64,000 nucleotides of DNA. Source: Effrenium voratum. Taxonomy: Eukaryota; Sar; Dinophyceae; Suessiales; Symbiodiniaceae. The notes under the pieces were generated by a model, which did no database searches, had not been told where the DNA came from, and saw only the letters and a list, made by a program, of their open reading frames with translations. Shown in pieces: positions 17,526 to 25,528 of the stretch. The DNA lies in contig CAUJNA010002857.1 of the NCBI GenBank assembly GCA_963377175.1, forward strand, positions 612,088 through 676,087. The letters are read 5' to 3'. Every line of letters begins with the position of its first letter. The stretch's first letter is position 1. A program made the translations under genes and the position numbers.

Positions 17526-18343
17526 GTCCGGCCCAAGCCATGGCAGCGGCAGATGATGCCGCGCCCGCCGGACGAGGAGATGAGGACATGGGAGCACCTG
17601 AGGGCCGACCTGAGGGTGTTCCTGAGAGAGACGAGGAGAGTAAGAGAGATGACGGTTTACCCATCATCGCGAGCGACTACACCTTCATGACTACAGATGG
17701 CAAGGAAGATGGAAGAGCCAAGCCTATCTTGGTGATCAAAGACAGCCGGACGTTGTCCGTGGCAGCCACTTTTGTGGATGCAAAGGGTCCTACACCCTAT
17801 GCCGTGAAGTTCTTTGCCAACTTTCTGAAGCACTTAGGCTATCGGAGAGCGGTCATGATGAGCGATGGTGAGCATTCGATTGTTGCTCTTAAGGAGCAGG
17901 CAGCCCGTGAGGCTGGAGTGGAAAACGTTCCACAGGAGTCCCCGGTGGGTGACCACCGGAGCAATGGACTTGCGGAGAATGCAGTCCGTGAGGTCAAGAG
18001 GCAGGTAAGAGTCTTGAGGTCTTCTTTAGAAGAGATGATCGGCAAGGTTCTACGCGAGGACGATCCCGTCCTGGCATGGCTTCCGCGGCATGCGGCAGAC
18101 CTGATGTGCCGGTACCGCAAAGGACCGGACGGCCGCACGCCTGAACACAGGCGTTGTGGTAAGAACTGGCGAAAGCCAGCGATCGCTATAGGCGAAAAGT
18201 TGTACTACCGTGAGGTAGGAGAAGGAGTACGACATCTTAAGGAAGGCCGGTACATCGGCCACCATGGTCGTACCGGATCACTTTTGGTGATCACAGCAGA
18301 TGGTGTCAAGACGGGCACTGGAGTCCGCAGGCTGGCGGACTGA
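17429..18343 (+). CDS. Copia integrase (pol part 1), copy 2
   Basis: The rve core has its DDE residues in IIASDYTFM, MMSDGEHSIVAL and GLAENAVREVKR, with spacing normal for retroviral-type integrases. Entry is probably by -1 frameshifting at 17495 rather than at the ATG 17429. The obvious N-terminal HHCC zinc domain is missing. The C-terminal part (EKLYYREVGEGVRHL...GRYIGHHGRTGSLLV) resembles the copia integrase tail. The frame is closed by TGA at 18341-18343 but stays open directly after it (ADG WDALRGLPWEV), so the stop divides one polyprotein. The same TGA is present in copy 1. Confidence 0.83.
   Translation: MDSGVPGERCLQLLPEGEGTYSGFWAAAHSGVSPAQAMAAADDAAPAGRGDEDMGAPEGRPEGVPERDEESKRDDGLPIIASDYTFMTTDGKEDGRAKPILVIKDSRTLSVAATFVDAKGPTPYAVKFFANFLKHLGYRRAVMMSDGEHSIVALKEQAAREAGVENVPQESPVGDHRSNGLAENAVREVKRQVRVLRSSLEEMIGKVLREDDPVLAWLPRHAADLMCRYRKGPDGRTPEHRRCGKNWRKPAIAIGEKLYYREVGEGVRHLKEGRYIGHHGRTGSLLVITADGVKTGTGVRRLAD
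17495..17501 (+). promoter_or_regulatory. Candidate -1 ribosomal frameshift site (GGGTTTT)
   Basis: The heptamer fits X XXY YYZ in the protease frame (G GGT TTT), 24 bases before the protease-frame stop. Slipping back one base continues into the integrase frame (TCA GGG TTT TGG). Copy 1 has the same heptamer at 3411-3417. Whether a downstream pseudoknot exists was not tested. Confidence 0.6.
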
Positions 18344-21300
18344 GACCGTTGGGTAGCCGACGGATGGGATGCCCTACGAGGGCTTCCATGGGAGGTGACT
18401 GCACGGAGGTCACCGGGCACGCCACGTGCCGGAGCGGCTGGAGAAGCCGTTGTCTTGGTTGGAGAGCCAAGGACGGAGGCGCCACCAGCAGTTCATGTCA
18501 TGGCGCCACCTATGCAGAAGAGGATCTACATCCGGAAGGCAGACGTCGAGAAGTATACGCCTACAGATGGGTGCCCAGGATGCACATGCATTTTGCTGGG
18601 CCAATCTACCGTGTTGCCACACACGGAAGCATGCAGAGCCAGGATTGTGACTCTGATGCAACAAGATGAGGAAGGCAAGAGCAGATTAGAAGAACACGAG
18701 AGGAAGAAGAGATCTAAAAGAGATGAGAAGAACGAGGCCCCTGAGAGGGATGTGACAGCTGATGACGCAGCTGGAGCACCGGCCGACAAGGCCGTGCAAG
18801 CTAGTGAAGAACGCAGGGATGAGGGCATTTTGCCATACCCTGACAACCCAGAGGAGAGGTCAAGCCTGAAACGTGCACCTGCAGAGCCCAGCAGTAGCAG
18901 TACGCCTGCAGGGAGTAAGGCTAAAGCCTCACCGGTCAAGCCTCAGAAAAGACCGGGAGAACTCGGGATAGCCGCTGGACCTAAGCTGAAGGTCCAGCCA
19001 CCCCAAAGAGAGAAGAGAGAACCTGAGGTGTCAGTTGAAGATTTGAGAGATCAAACTGGAGAGCCACCTGCTGGAGCAACTACTCCAGGGCAGCCCCCGG
19101 ACGCGGGAGGACTGTCTTTGAGCAGGGCAAAGGAGGTGGTGAAGAGGATGATCGAGAGGAGAATCAAGCAGGTCTATGAGCAGCAGGAGGTAGAGATCTC
19201 GTCAGTGGAAATTGAGACTCTAGCCAACATAAGCTGCGAGCTAAGCGCCGTACACATCATGGAAGTGTACAGTCCAGCAAGATTCTCTAAGGAGGCGAGC
19301 AGGTTTGGTTTAAAGCCTGGTTTCGCAATCGACCTTGAGGAGGCTAAACCCGACGGTTCGTTCTGGGACCTTAGCAGGCCAGAAGACGTCGAGGCCGTAA
19401 ACCAACTGATTGATCGCGACGAACCAGTACTACTGACTGGGAGTCCGCCGTGTGATCAATTCAGCCACTTGCAGAACATCAACAAGTACAGGGTCAGCCC
19501 GGATCAACGTAAGATCCGTATGGATAAAGCACTGGAGCATTTGCACAACTCATGCAGCTTCTATAGGAAGCAGCTGGATACAGGACGCCTGTTCTTGCAC
19601 GAGGCGCCCTGGAGTGCCACTTCGTGGAAAGATCCTGAAGTCAAGGAACTGACGGATCGCCCGGACACATATTTGGTCCGAGGGCCGAAGTGCCGATGGG
19701 AGATGATGGCGACAGACCGCCGTGGTCTTCAAGGCACGGGCTATGTGAGAAAGGAGACCGGTTGGCTCACTAATAGCCGGGAGCTTGCTGAGCTCTTGGA
19801 AGGTGAGTGCAGCAACAAGGCAGGGAAAGATCCCTGGCACAGGCATGTACACCTTATTGGTGGAATTGCCAAACAGGCCGCCAGGTACCCACCTGCGCTG
19901 GTCAAAGCTGTCCTTCGGACAGTCAAAGCTTATCTTGTACAGAAGGGTGAGCTTAACTCAATGGAGTCGAATACATCAGGGCCAATCTGTGAGGAACCTT
20001 TTGTTCCAGCAGGCTACATTGAAGAGTACTGGGATGATGTGAATGGAGAACTTCTACCAGCGGAAGAAGTTAAGAAGGCCAGAACTCTTGAGATGGACTA
20101 CTTCAAGAAGCAAGGAGTTTACCGGAAGGTGCCGGTAACACAATGCTACGCAGAGGGACTTCGTCCAATCACGGTGAGATGGTTAGACACGAACAAAGGA
20201 GATCCGGAAAAGCCCAACTACCGGTCTAGATTAGTTGCCCGTGAAATTAAGGCAGCTAAGAAGCCGGAAGAACAGTTGCCGCAGAACCTCCTGTTCTCGT
20301 CAACGCCACCGTTGGAGGCAATGCGCTACTTGCTGAGTGCCTGGGCAACAGACCGGGTGTCAGCCAAGGGCCGGAGACTGAAGCTCGGTCTCTGGGACAT
20401 AAGTCGAGCGCACTTTTATGGAATTCCGAAGCGACGCATATATGTGGAGCTTCCACCAGAAGACGCAGAAGAAGGCTTCTGTGGTTTGTTGGAGAAGAGC
20501 ATGTATGGTTGCCAAGACGCGCCAGCAATATGGCAAGACCATTATACCCAACTTCTTTTGAAGCATGGGTTTCAGCGTGGCCGCAGCAATGGTTCCTGCT
20601 TTTACAAGCCGAGCACAGGGTGCAGAGTGTTGGTTCATGGAGACGACTTCCTTGCACTTGGTGATCAAGAAGCTTTGGATGAGCTGGATTCCACTCTAAG
20701 GAGTGCCTACGAGCTGAAACGGCTCGGAATGCTGGGAGACGAGGATGGAGATGATCGCGCTGCACATTTCTTGAATCGTCTGATCCGCATTGGCATGCAC
20801 GAAGGCCAATCAGCGGTTTTCTTGGAACCTGACCGCCGTCATGTGGAACTTTTGGTGAGACATCTGGGAATGGTGAACGCGAAGGGCACTGAGACCCCAG
20901 ACATCAAGAAGTCCGTGGAGCAGCAGCTTTTGGAGGCTAACAGCCCTCCGTTGGCACGAGAAGCAGCTTCACTTTATAGGTCGAGTGTGATGCGAGCAGC
21001 GTACCTCAGTCAAGATCGTCCTGATCTTTCGCACGCTGTGAAGAATCTTTCAAGGAAGATGGTCACCCCGACCGAGGCGGCGATGCAAGACCTGAAGAGA
21101 CTGTGCAGGTATTTGCTGAAGTATCCTGATCTTTGTCAAGTGTTTGGGCGACAAGCCAAACCTTCGAAGGTCCGTATACAGGTTGATTCTGACCATGCAG
21201 GAGACGCTGTCACTAGGCGAAGCACTACAGGCATGGTTGCCCTCTATGGTAGCCATACACTGAAGCACTCAAGCAACGTCCAGTCGACGATAGCATTGAG

Positions 21301-21667
21301 CACTGGAGAGAGTGAGTATTACGCTTTGGTGAAAGGCGGTTCTGTAGGATTAGGACTTCAATCCCTCCTTCAAGACTTTGGAGTTGAGGTAGAGGTTCTA
21401 GTAGAGTCTGATGCAACCGCAGCCAAAGGCACGGTTAATAGGGTAGGCCTGGGAAAGGCACGCCACATTCAAACTCGTTATCTGTGGTTACAGGAACGTG
21501 TGGCGATGAACCATTTAAAGGTAGAACACATACCAGGCAAGCGGAACAGGTCTGATGTGCTGACAAAGTCAGTACCCGGAGTCCAAATGAAGGACACAAT
21601 GAATCGTTCCGGATTTGTGTTTCTTCAAAGCAAGAGTAAAGGCCAGATGAGTCTTCTAGATTCGTAA
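18344..21667 (+). CDS. pol: Copia pol part 2: methyltransferase-like domain, reverse transcriptase, RNase H
   Basis: The frame is continuous with integrase after its TGA; the first ATG is 18395 (1,090 codons to the TAA). In order: a Cys-rich module (YTPTDGCPGCTC...HTEACRAR); a charged linker; near residues 285-480 a domain like C5-cytosine methyltransferases (GLKPGFAIDL, DLSRPEDVEAV, GSPPCDQFSHLQN with the PC motif); RVT_2 reverse transcriptase (WLDTNKGD, LGLWDISRAHFYG, KSMYGCQDAP, and VHGDDFLALG, where copia normally has YVDD); then copia RNase H (VDSDHAGD, ALSTGESEYYALVKG, ESDATAA, ARHIQTRYLW). It copies RNA to DNA in virus-like particles. The methyltransferase fold is reported in dinoflagellate copia elements; here motif I and the ENV motif look degenerate (HEAPWSATS), so activity is uncertain. 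Confidence 0.9.
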   Translation, partial: DRWVADGWDALRGLPWEVTARRSPGTPRAGAAGEAVVLVGEPRTEAPPAVHVMAPPMQKRIYIRKADVEKYTPTDGCPGCTCILLGQSTVLPHTEACRARIVTLMQQDEEGKSRLEEHERKKRSKRDEKNEAPERDVTADDAAGAPADKAVQASEERRDEGILPYPDNPEERSSLKRAPAEPSSSSTPAGSKAKASPVKPQKRPGELGIAAGPKLKVQPPQREKREPEVSVEDLRDQTGEPPAGATTPGQPPDAGGLSLSRAKEVVKRMIERRIKQVYEQQEVEISSVEIETLANISCELSAVHIMEVYSPARFSKEASRFGLKPGFAIDLEEAKPDGSFWDLSRPEDVEAVNQLIDRDEPVLLTGSPPCDQFSHLQNINKYRVSPDQRKIRMDKALEHLHNSCSFYRKQLDTGRLFLHEAPWSATSWKDPEVKELTDRPDTYLVRGPKCRWEMMATDRRGLQGTGYVRKETGWLTNSRELAELLEGECSNKAGKDPWHRHVHLIGGIAKQAARYPPALVKAVLRTVKAYLVQKGELNSMESNTSGPICEEPFVPAGYIEEYWDDVNGELLPAEEVKKARTLEMDYFKKQGVYRKVPVTQCYAEGLRPITVRWLDTNKGDPEKPNYRSRLVAREIKAAKKPEEQLPQNLLFSSTPPLEAMRYLLSAWATDRVSAKGRRLKLGLWDISRAHFYGIPKRRIYVELPPEDAEEGFCGLLEKSMYGCQDAPAIWQDHYTQLLLKHGFQRGRSNGSCFYKPSTGCRVLVHGDDFLALGDQEALDELDSTLRSAYELKRLGMLGDEDGDDRAAHFLNRLIRIGMHEGQSAVFLEPDRRHVELLVRHLGMVNAKGTETPDIKKSVEQQLLEANSPPLAREAASLYRSSVMRAAYLSQDRPDLSHAVKNLSRKMVTPTEAAMQDLKRLCRYLLKYPDLCQVFGRQAKPSKVRIQVDSDHAGDAVTRRSTTGMVALYGSHTLKHSSNVQSTIALSTGESEYYALVKGGSVGLGLQSLLQDFGVEVEVLVESDATAAKGTVNRVGLGKARHIQTRYLWLQERVAMNHLKVEHIPGKRNRSDVLTKSVPGVQMKDTMNRSGFVFLQSKSKGQMSLLDS

Positions 21668-21734
21668 GGCCCTGGTCCAGGCTCCGACTACCGCACTGTA
21701 TAGTTGCTGTGCGGGTGATCAAGCACCCTCCAGC
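21668..21734 (+). other. Short 3' untranslated stretch of copia copy 2
   Basis: 67 bases between the pol stop and the polypurine tract. It contains a small hairpin: CCGCACTG and the CTGTGCGG that follows (ACCGCACTGTATAGTTGCTG then TGCGGGT). No coding potential. Confidence 0.5.
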
Positions 21735-21743
21735 AAGGAGGAG
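21735..21743 (+). other. Polypurine tract of copia copy 2
   Basis: AAGGAGGAG sits directly before the 3' LTR, the expected position for plus-strand priming in retroelements. Confidence 0.85.
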
Positions 21744-21858
21744 TGTTGAAATATGTAGCCCAATACGCTTGTTGTCATATACAGTTGTACAGTTGAGACT
21801 ACCGACATGTTTTGGCTCAAGAAAATAAGGCGCTCCGAAGCGGCCAAATATATTTTCA
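21744..21858 (+). repeat. 3' LTR of copia copy 2 (115 bp)
   Basis: TGTTGAAATATG to TATTTTCA; 114 of 115 positions equal the 5' LTR. The spliced-leader-like TTTTGGCTCAAG is at 21810-21821. It is followed by the GTATT duplication. Confidence 0.97.
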
Positions 21859-21863
21859 GTATT
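21859..21863. repeat. Target site duplication, right copy (GTATT)
   Basis: Matches 14049-14053 exactly. Confidence 0.95.
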
Positions 21864-22043
21864 CCAACAAGTTTCAAATTGAGTAAAAACGATAAAAGGA
21901 TGAATATTGATAAAACTAAAGACGGCATCAACTTAGAAACAAATGTTCATAATATAACTTTTAAATGGGGAAGGCATGCATCACCATCCGATAATGTTGA
22001 TAACGAAACTCAGGAAACTATAAGTGAAATGATGAAAAATTAG
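21864..22043 (+). pseudogene. Cys-rich viral gene, 3' half (split by copia copy 2)
   Basis: Sixty codons (including the TAG) open directly from the insertion point, in phase with the 13868-14053 half. The part is polar and acidic at its end (DNVDNETQETISEMMKN) and has no domain I know. An internal ATG at 21900 could allow a shorter product, but there is no sign of that. Confidence 0.72.
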
Positions 22044-22113
22044 TATTTAAAGAGTAGAATTAACATAATTTAAACATTTAGTTTTAAAAGTATACTTGAA
22101 TAATATAGTATAT

Positions 22114-22386
22114 ATGGAAGGTGTGGATAAACTAATTTTGAAAATTGATGAAATAATGGAACAAAATAAACGCATTTATCAACTGTTAGAAAGTATGAAG
22201 AAACCAGCTTACAATAATACTAATAATTACCAACCAAAAGAAGTTGATAGAGAGAGCACTGAATACAAGAATAAACGAAATGTATATATTAAAAAACTTA
22301 ATGAAAAAGTCATTAAAGAACCTAAACAATCAAGTCTGGATTTCTACCAAGTCAAGTATATTGAAGATACCAAGAAATATGTTTAA
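22114..22386 (+). CDS. Hypothetical viral coiled-coil protein, 90 aa
   Basis: Start chosen at 22114, just after AATATAGTATAT; an in-frame ATG at 22096 (six residues earlier) lies inside that AT-rich motif. The N-terminal half (VDKLILKIDEIMEQNKRIY) should form a coiled coil; the C-terminal half is Lys-rich. It converges on the integrase gene, and their stop codons overlap by 4 bases. Family unknown. Confidence 0.6.
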   Translation: MEGVDKLILKIDEIMEQNKRIYQLLESMKKPAYNNTNNYQPKEVDRESTEYKNKRNVYIKKLNEKVIKEPKQSSLDFYQVKYIEDTKKYV

Positions 22387-23309
22387 TCATTAACTAACAA
22401 AATTTCGTGTCTCAGAAGTGGCTTGTTTATTCCTGCTACTCTGTAAGTTTTATTACCCATAATATCATATTCAATTTTATCAACTTTGAATAAGTTATTA
22501 CTCCAACGACTGACATACTCTTTTCTGTCGGTGTAATTGCCTCTTTTCTTTTGAAACACTTTTACCTTATCGTTCTCCTGTATTCTGGGATATTTTCTTT
22601 TGTTCTTTTCTCGTAGTTTCAGATTGACCTTTACATTTATTTCATTGTCGTCCTTGTGTGCTTCGGTTGGTGTCATCCTTGTTGACGAGTGTATTGTGCT
22701 GTTATACTGTTTCAATGCTGGTGTTAAGGCATCGGTCCATTTCATGTTGTTAAACCTAACTCTATCGTGAATTTTGTTTTTCATTGTCCTAATAAAACGT
22801 TCGGCTACATTTGCGTGTGTCTTCGTTATTATGTGTTTGATACCTTCGCTGTTGAAGAAATCCTGAACTTGGTTTTTGGTTGCAAACGCTCCATCATCAT
22901 CAGAATACACAGACATCGGGTAACCCATCTTTTTAAAACTTGCTCTAAGCGCCTTCAAAACGTGCTCTCCGTCTCTTTCCTCCATCGGAATTACATCTGC
23001 TAATTTACTGAAGATGTCAATCACGACTAAAGCATACTGTGGAACATTCTTGTCTTTAGCTAAAGGTGACATATGCATTATGTCTATTTGATATTCATAC
23101 CTAGCAAATGGGGCGGTATAGGAATTAGTGCCTCTATAATTTTTGATTTGTTGTCTTGGTTGTTTCTTCAAGAAGGTTTTTACATCTTCTAATGTTATCG
23201 TTGGGTCTTCTTCCTTTGCCTTCTTGTGTGTTGCTTGTGTGCTTCCGAAACCATCGTCTAAGTCAGAATAGATGTTGCTGATTATTTGGTCTTTTGTTAA
23301 TCTCGCCAT
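22383..23309 (-). CDS. Polinton/PLV-type retroviral-like (rve) integrase
   Basis: 308 residues. Core motifs: YEYQIDIMHMSP (first Asp, near residue 75) with YALVVIDIFSKLADVIPM; VYSDDDGAF (second Asp, near 137); HANVAERFIRTMKNKI (Glu, near 169), a complete DDE triad. The N-terminal region (KAKEEDPTITLEDVKTFLKKQ) is typical of polinton integrases, as is the C-terminal chromo/SH3-like segment (NDKVKVFQKKRGNYTDRKEYVSRWSNNLFKV). It would insert the viral genome into host DNA and so explains how this block came to be in the chromosome. It is intact, and different in sequence and strand from the copia integrases in this window. Confidence 0.9.
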   Translation of the reverse strand: MARLTKDQIISNIYSDLDDGFGSTQATHKKAKEEDPTITLEDVKTFLKKQPRQQIKNYRGTNSYTAPFARYEYQIDIMHMSPLAKDKNVPQYALVVIDIFSKLADVIPMEERDGEHVLKALRASFKKMGYPMSVYSDDDGAFATKNQVQDFFNSEGIKHIITKTHANVAERFIRTMKNKIHDRVRFNNMKWTDALTPALKQYNSTIHSSTRMTPTEAHKDDNEINVKVNLKLREKNKRKYPRIQENDKVKVFQKKRGNYTDRKEYVSRWSNNLFKVDKIEYDIMGNKTYRVAGINKPLLRHEILLVND

Positions 23310-23371
23310 TATATTAAATTGTTAGAAAATATATTTTTTCAATATAAACCCCCACCCCTTAACATAAAATA
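23310..23371. promoter_or_regulatory. Divergent promoter region between integrase and Cys-rich gene
   Basis: A C-rich block (ACCCCCACCCCTT, 23348-23360) sits between two AT-rich sides. The integrase side reads TTTATATTGAAAAAATATA on its coding strand. The C-rich/CCCCT element recurs before the gene at 24220. Confidence 0.45.
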
Positions 23372-23415
23372 AAAACTACTTAAAGAAAAATGGATATAAT
23401 ATAGTAAGAGAAAAA
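23372..23415 (+). promoter_or_regulatory. Putative viral promoter motif, first copy
   Basis: AAAACTACTTAAAGA, then ATATAATATA, then TAAGAGAAAAA directly before ATG 23416. The same three blocks in the same order and nearly the same spacing precede ATG 24220. Confidence 0.6.
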
Positions 23416-24054
23416 ATGACACTGTTTAATTATGATAATTGTCCTTGTAAAAATAAAAAAATGTAAGTCTGTCGTAGCACTAGCTAATATTTTACCTGTT
23501 AATGTTTGTAATCTTATAGGTGGCTATATTAGAGTAACATGTTTTGATTGCTGGTATTTGATGGATGAAGAAGAACATTTTATGAGAGATAAAGACATTC
23601 CTGAAGAAGGACTGGAAAAAGCAGAACTTCAATTACAAGTTATTAAACTAATGCAAAATAATGTTTTTACTCTACTAGCAGAAAACCAATATACACATTG
23701 ACCGAGTATTTGATATACAAGAAGTTAAAGAACGGTTTAAAAATAGAAAAATGTATTATCAAGCATTAAAATCATACTGTAAGAATAATGAATATGAAGT
23801 TTGTATCATTTTAAAAAAATGTATTGACATTGAAGATTTAAAAAAAAAATAAACGTTGTGGATTTAGCTTTCCAAACCTAAACAGTTGTTGGTCATATAG
23901 AAATAACAATTATTATATGAGATATATTCTTAGCGAATTAATTGACATTTACATAGACCAATTAATAAAAGGATACGGGCATTATTGTTGTGAGTATAGT
24001 ATGAGTTGTTATATTGGTTGTATCGCTGGTGAGATTGAATACGGGTCAAATTAA
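23416..24054 (+). pseudogene. Cys-rich, F-box-like viral gene broken by three single-base frameshifts
   Basis: From ATG 23416 the coding signal moves through three frames, each step by one extra base in or next to an A-run: near 23454-23460 (A7), near 23682-23685 (A4), and near 23846-23855 (A9). It ends at TAA 24052-24054. Without the extra bases it would be about 211 codons. Visible elements: NCPCKNKKCKS at the start; LPVNVCNLIGGYI, resembling the F-box-like LPxDV pattern of its neighbours; FDCWYLMDEE; and a Cys-rich end (HYCCEYSMSCYIGC). The longest single ORF inside (23432-23701) is only part of it. Either a decaying gene or homopolymer consensus errors. Confidence 0.65.
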
Positions 24055-24178
24055 CTTTTGTTTATTAATATTATTATCTTATAATATGATTAAACATTGT
24101 TTTTATAATCTAACAAGAAGGTTAAGACAATTAAATTAAACCTGAAACCCAGACTGGCCAACCAGCAACCCCTAGCCA
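24055..24178. other. Viral intergenic stretch with GC-rich island
   Basis: AT-rich at first, then at 24140-24178 an unusually GC-rich patch (GAAACCCAGACTGGCC and CAGCAACCCCTAGCC). No coding potential is seen. Its end overlaps the CCCCT block of the promoter motif. Confidence 0.4.
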
Positions 24179-24219
24179 AAACTACTTAAAGAGAAAAAGC
24201 CTTATATATTAAGAGAAAA
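24179..24219 (+). promoter_or_regulatory. Putative viral promoter motif, second copy
   Basis: CCCCTAGCC is followed by AAAACTACTTAAAGA, TTATATAT and TAAGAGAAAA before ATG 24220. It matches the region before 23416. Confidence 0.6.
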
Positions 24220-24846
24220 ATGAGTAAGGGTAAAATGTCAGAGAATAATTTTATGTTTGAGAATTGTGCTAGCTTACCTGCTGATGTATTAAAAGGTATC
24301 ATTTCATATAAATTAGGGGGACCTGAGTATTTGAAAATAAAACATAATCATATTAAGACATTAAAGAGAATACAACAACGATATAAAATAAACAGAACAG
24401 AAACAAAAAGAAAGACAAAGCGCTATACTGTTGAAGATGGCGATGATATAATAAAGAGACACGTAATTGAGTATTACATTTCAAGAAATATACCTTTAAG
24501 CATTAAAAGCATCGAAGATATAGTTTTTAATGAAAATGAAAACTTAGATTGTTTGTTAGATGACATTGAAACCGATAACGGTTATGAAGCAGTGATAATA
24601 GTTGAGGTAAATATGTTTGTAAGGTTTCATCATTTCAATTATTATGAAGACGACCATTTTAACACTTTTAGTTTTCATTTTCATAGTGATGATGTTGTAG
24701 ATAATATAACCATAGATAATATAGCCGATGTAATGAGAGCGGCGCATCAAAAAATATACAGTTGTATTGATGATGAAAGAAGTAGAATTAATTTTGAAGG
24801 AGTACAAAACATAAGGTTTAAACTAATTGTTGATGAACCTGTGTAG
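24220..24846 (+). CDS. F-box-like viral protein, 208 aa
   Basis: The N-terminal region CASLPADVLKGIISYKLGGPEYLKIKH has the F-box-like LPxDVxxxI pattern shared with the protein at 11624-12139, which has LPLDIKKLVLSY then LLKIKN. After it comes a basic stretch and a mixed alpha/beta region with no known domain. The gene is intact and ends about 80 bases before base composition starts to shift to that of the host. Viral F-box proteins usually redirect host ubiquitin ligases; that role here is inference. A second in-frame ATG (24235) is possible, but the first follows the promoter motif directly. Confidence 0.65.
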   Translation: MSKGKMSENNFMFENCASLPADVLKGIISYKLGGPEYLKIKHNHIKTLKRIQQRYKINRTETKRKTKRYTVEDGDDIIKRHVIEYYISRNIPLSIKSIEDIVFNENENLDCLLDDIETDNGYEAVIIVEVNMFVRFHHFNYYEDDHFNTFSFHFHSDDVVDNITIDNIADVMRAAHQKIYSCIDDERSRINFEGVQNIRFKLIVDEPV

Positions 24847-25110
24847 TTCATAACTAAACCATAATTATATCATTTATATTCTTATATGTTATAATTATAG
24901 CAAACTTTTAACCTATAAACATTTCATTAAATGACAAACCAGAAGAACCGCCCAAAAGCCAACCCATGAATCCACAGAAAGTCCTATCCTCTTTCAATCA
25001 ATAAAACTAAAAGTTGAAATCTGGAACGAGACAGGGGACCAAATCATCAATTCGTTACCACATCCATATCGTTATTTCATGCCCCCAAAATCAGCCTTTT
25101 AAAAACGGAT
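24847..25110. other. Right boundary of the viral block
   Basis: AT-rich to about 24930, then increasingly GC-rich host-like DNA by 25050. No ORF. A terminal inverted repeat would be expected about here for a polinton-like element, but its partner would lie left of the gap at 6401, so it cannot be recognised. Confidence 0.5.
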
Positions 25111-25355
25111 AAGGTGGTACACGTGTTGAATTGTGAAATAAAAAACAGAACAGGCAACCATCTACCCCCCACCCCCTAGGGCCAGCCTTTTCTACATTTT
25201 TTGGGGGTGGGGGTACCGCTGCCAAGTGGATCTGCCAAGGGCAAATCTGGGCCTGGATCTTCTTCGGCGTGGTCTCCTCAATGAGGTTGAGGCCCAAGCC
25301 CGTCAAGGGGTTCACCTCAGAGAACGAAGACGCTCAAGCTGAAGACGGCTCCCGT
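25111..25355. other. Host DNA, no gene seen
   Basis: GC-rich non-coding sequence with C-runs (CCCCCCACCCCCT) facing GGGGGTGGGGGT, making a possible hairpin near 25165-25212. Confidence 0.4.
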
Positions 25356-25394
25356 CATGCCTCGCCCCAGGAAGAGGAAGAGAGGAAGGGAGGA

Positions 25395-25469
<75 letters not shown>

Positions 25470-25528
25470 AGAAACAACGACTACAACACTGAGAGAAGAC
25501 AAAGAGGAAGACAGAGAGAATGAGAGCA
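25356..25528. repeat. Dispersed repeat with expanded (GA)n, copy A
   Basis: Begins CATGCCTCGCCCCAGGA and ends ACTGAGAGAAGACAAAGAG, with a (GA)n run at about 25399-25463. The same flanks occur at 49505-49588 with no GA expansion, so this is one repeat family. ORFs of Arg-Glu or Leu-Ser repeats across it are artefacts. Confidence 0.8.

Larger units (their letters stand above)
14054..21858 (+). mobile_element. Complete Ty1/copia retrotransposon (copy 2) inserted in the provirus
   Basis: A 7,805-bp element with 115-bp LTRs (TG...CA), primer binding site, polypurine tract and a GTATT target duplication. Coding order is ORF0, Gag, protease, integrase, methyltransferase-like domain, RT, RNase H, which is copia order. 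The LTRs differ at one base only (G at 14161, T at 21851), so the insertion is young on a genomic scale. ORF0 is frameshifted by a 44-bp deletion at about 14366, Gag has a one-base deletion near 15966, and the Gag and pol frames carry stops shared with copy 1. RT/RNase H is open to the end. Its GC-rich sequence contrasts sharply with the viral DNA on both sides. Confidence 0.97.
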
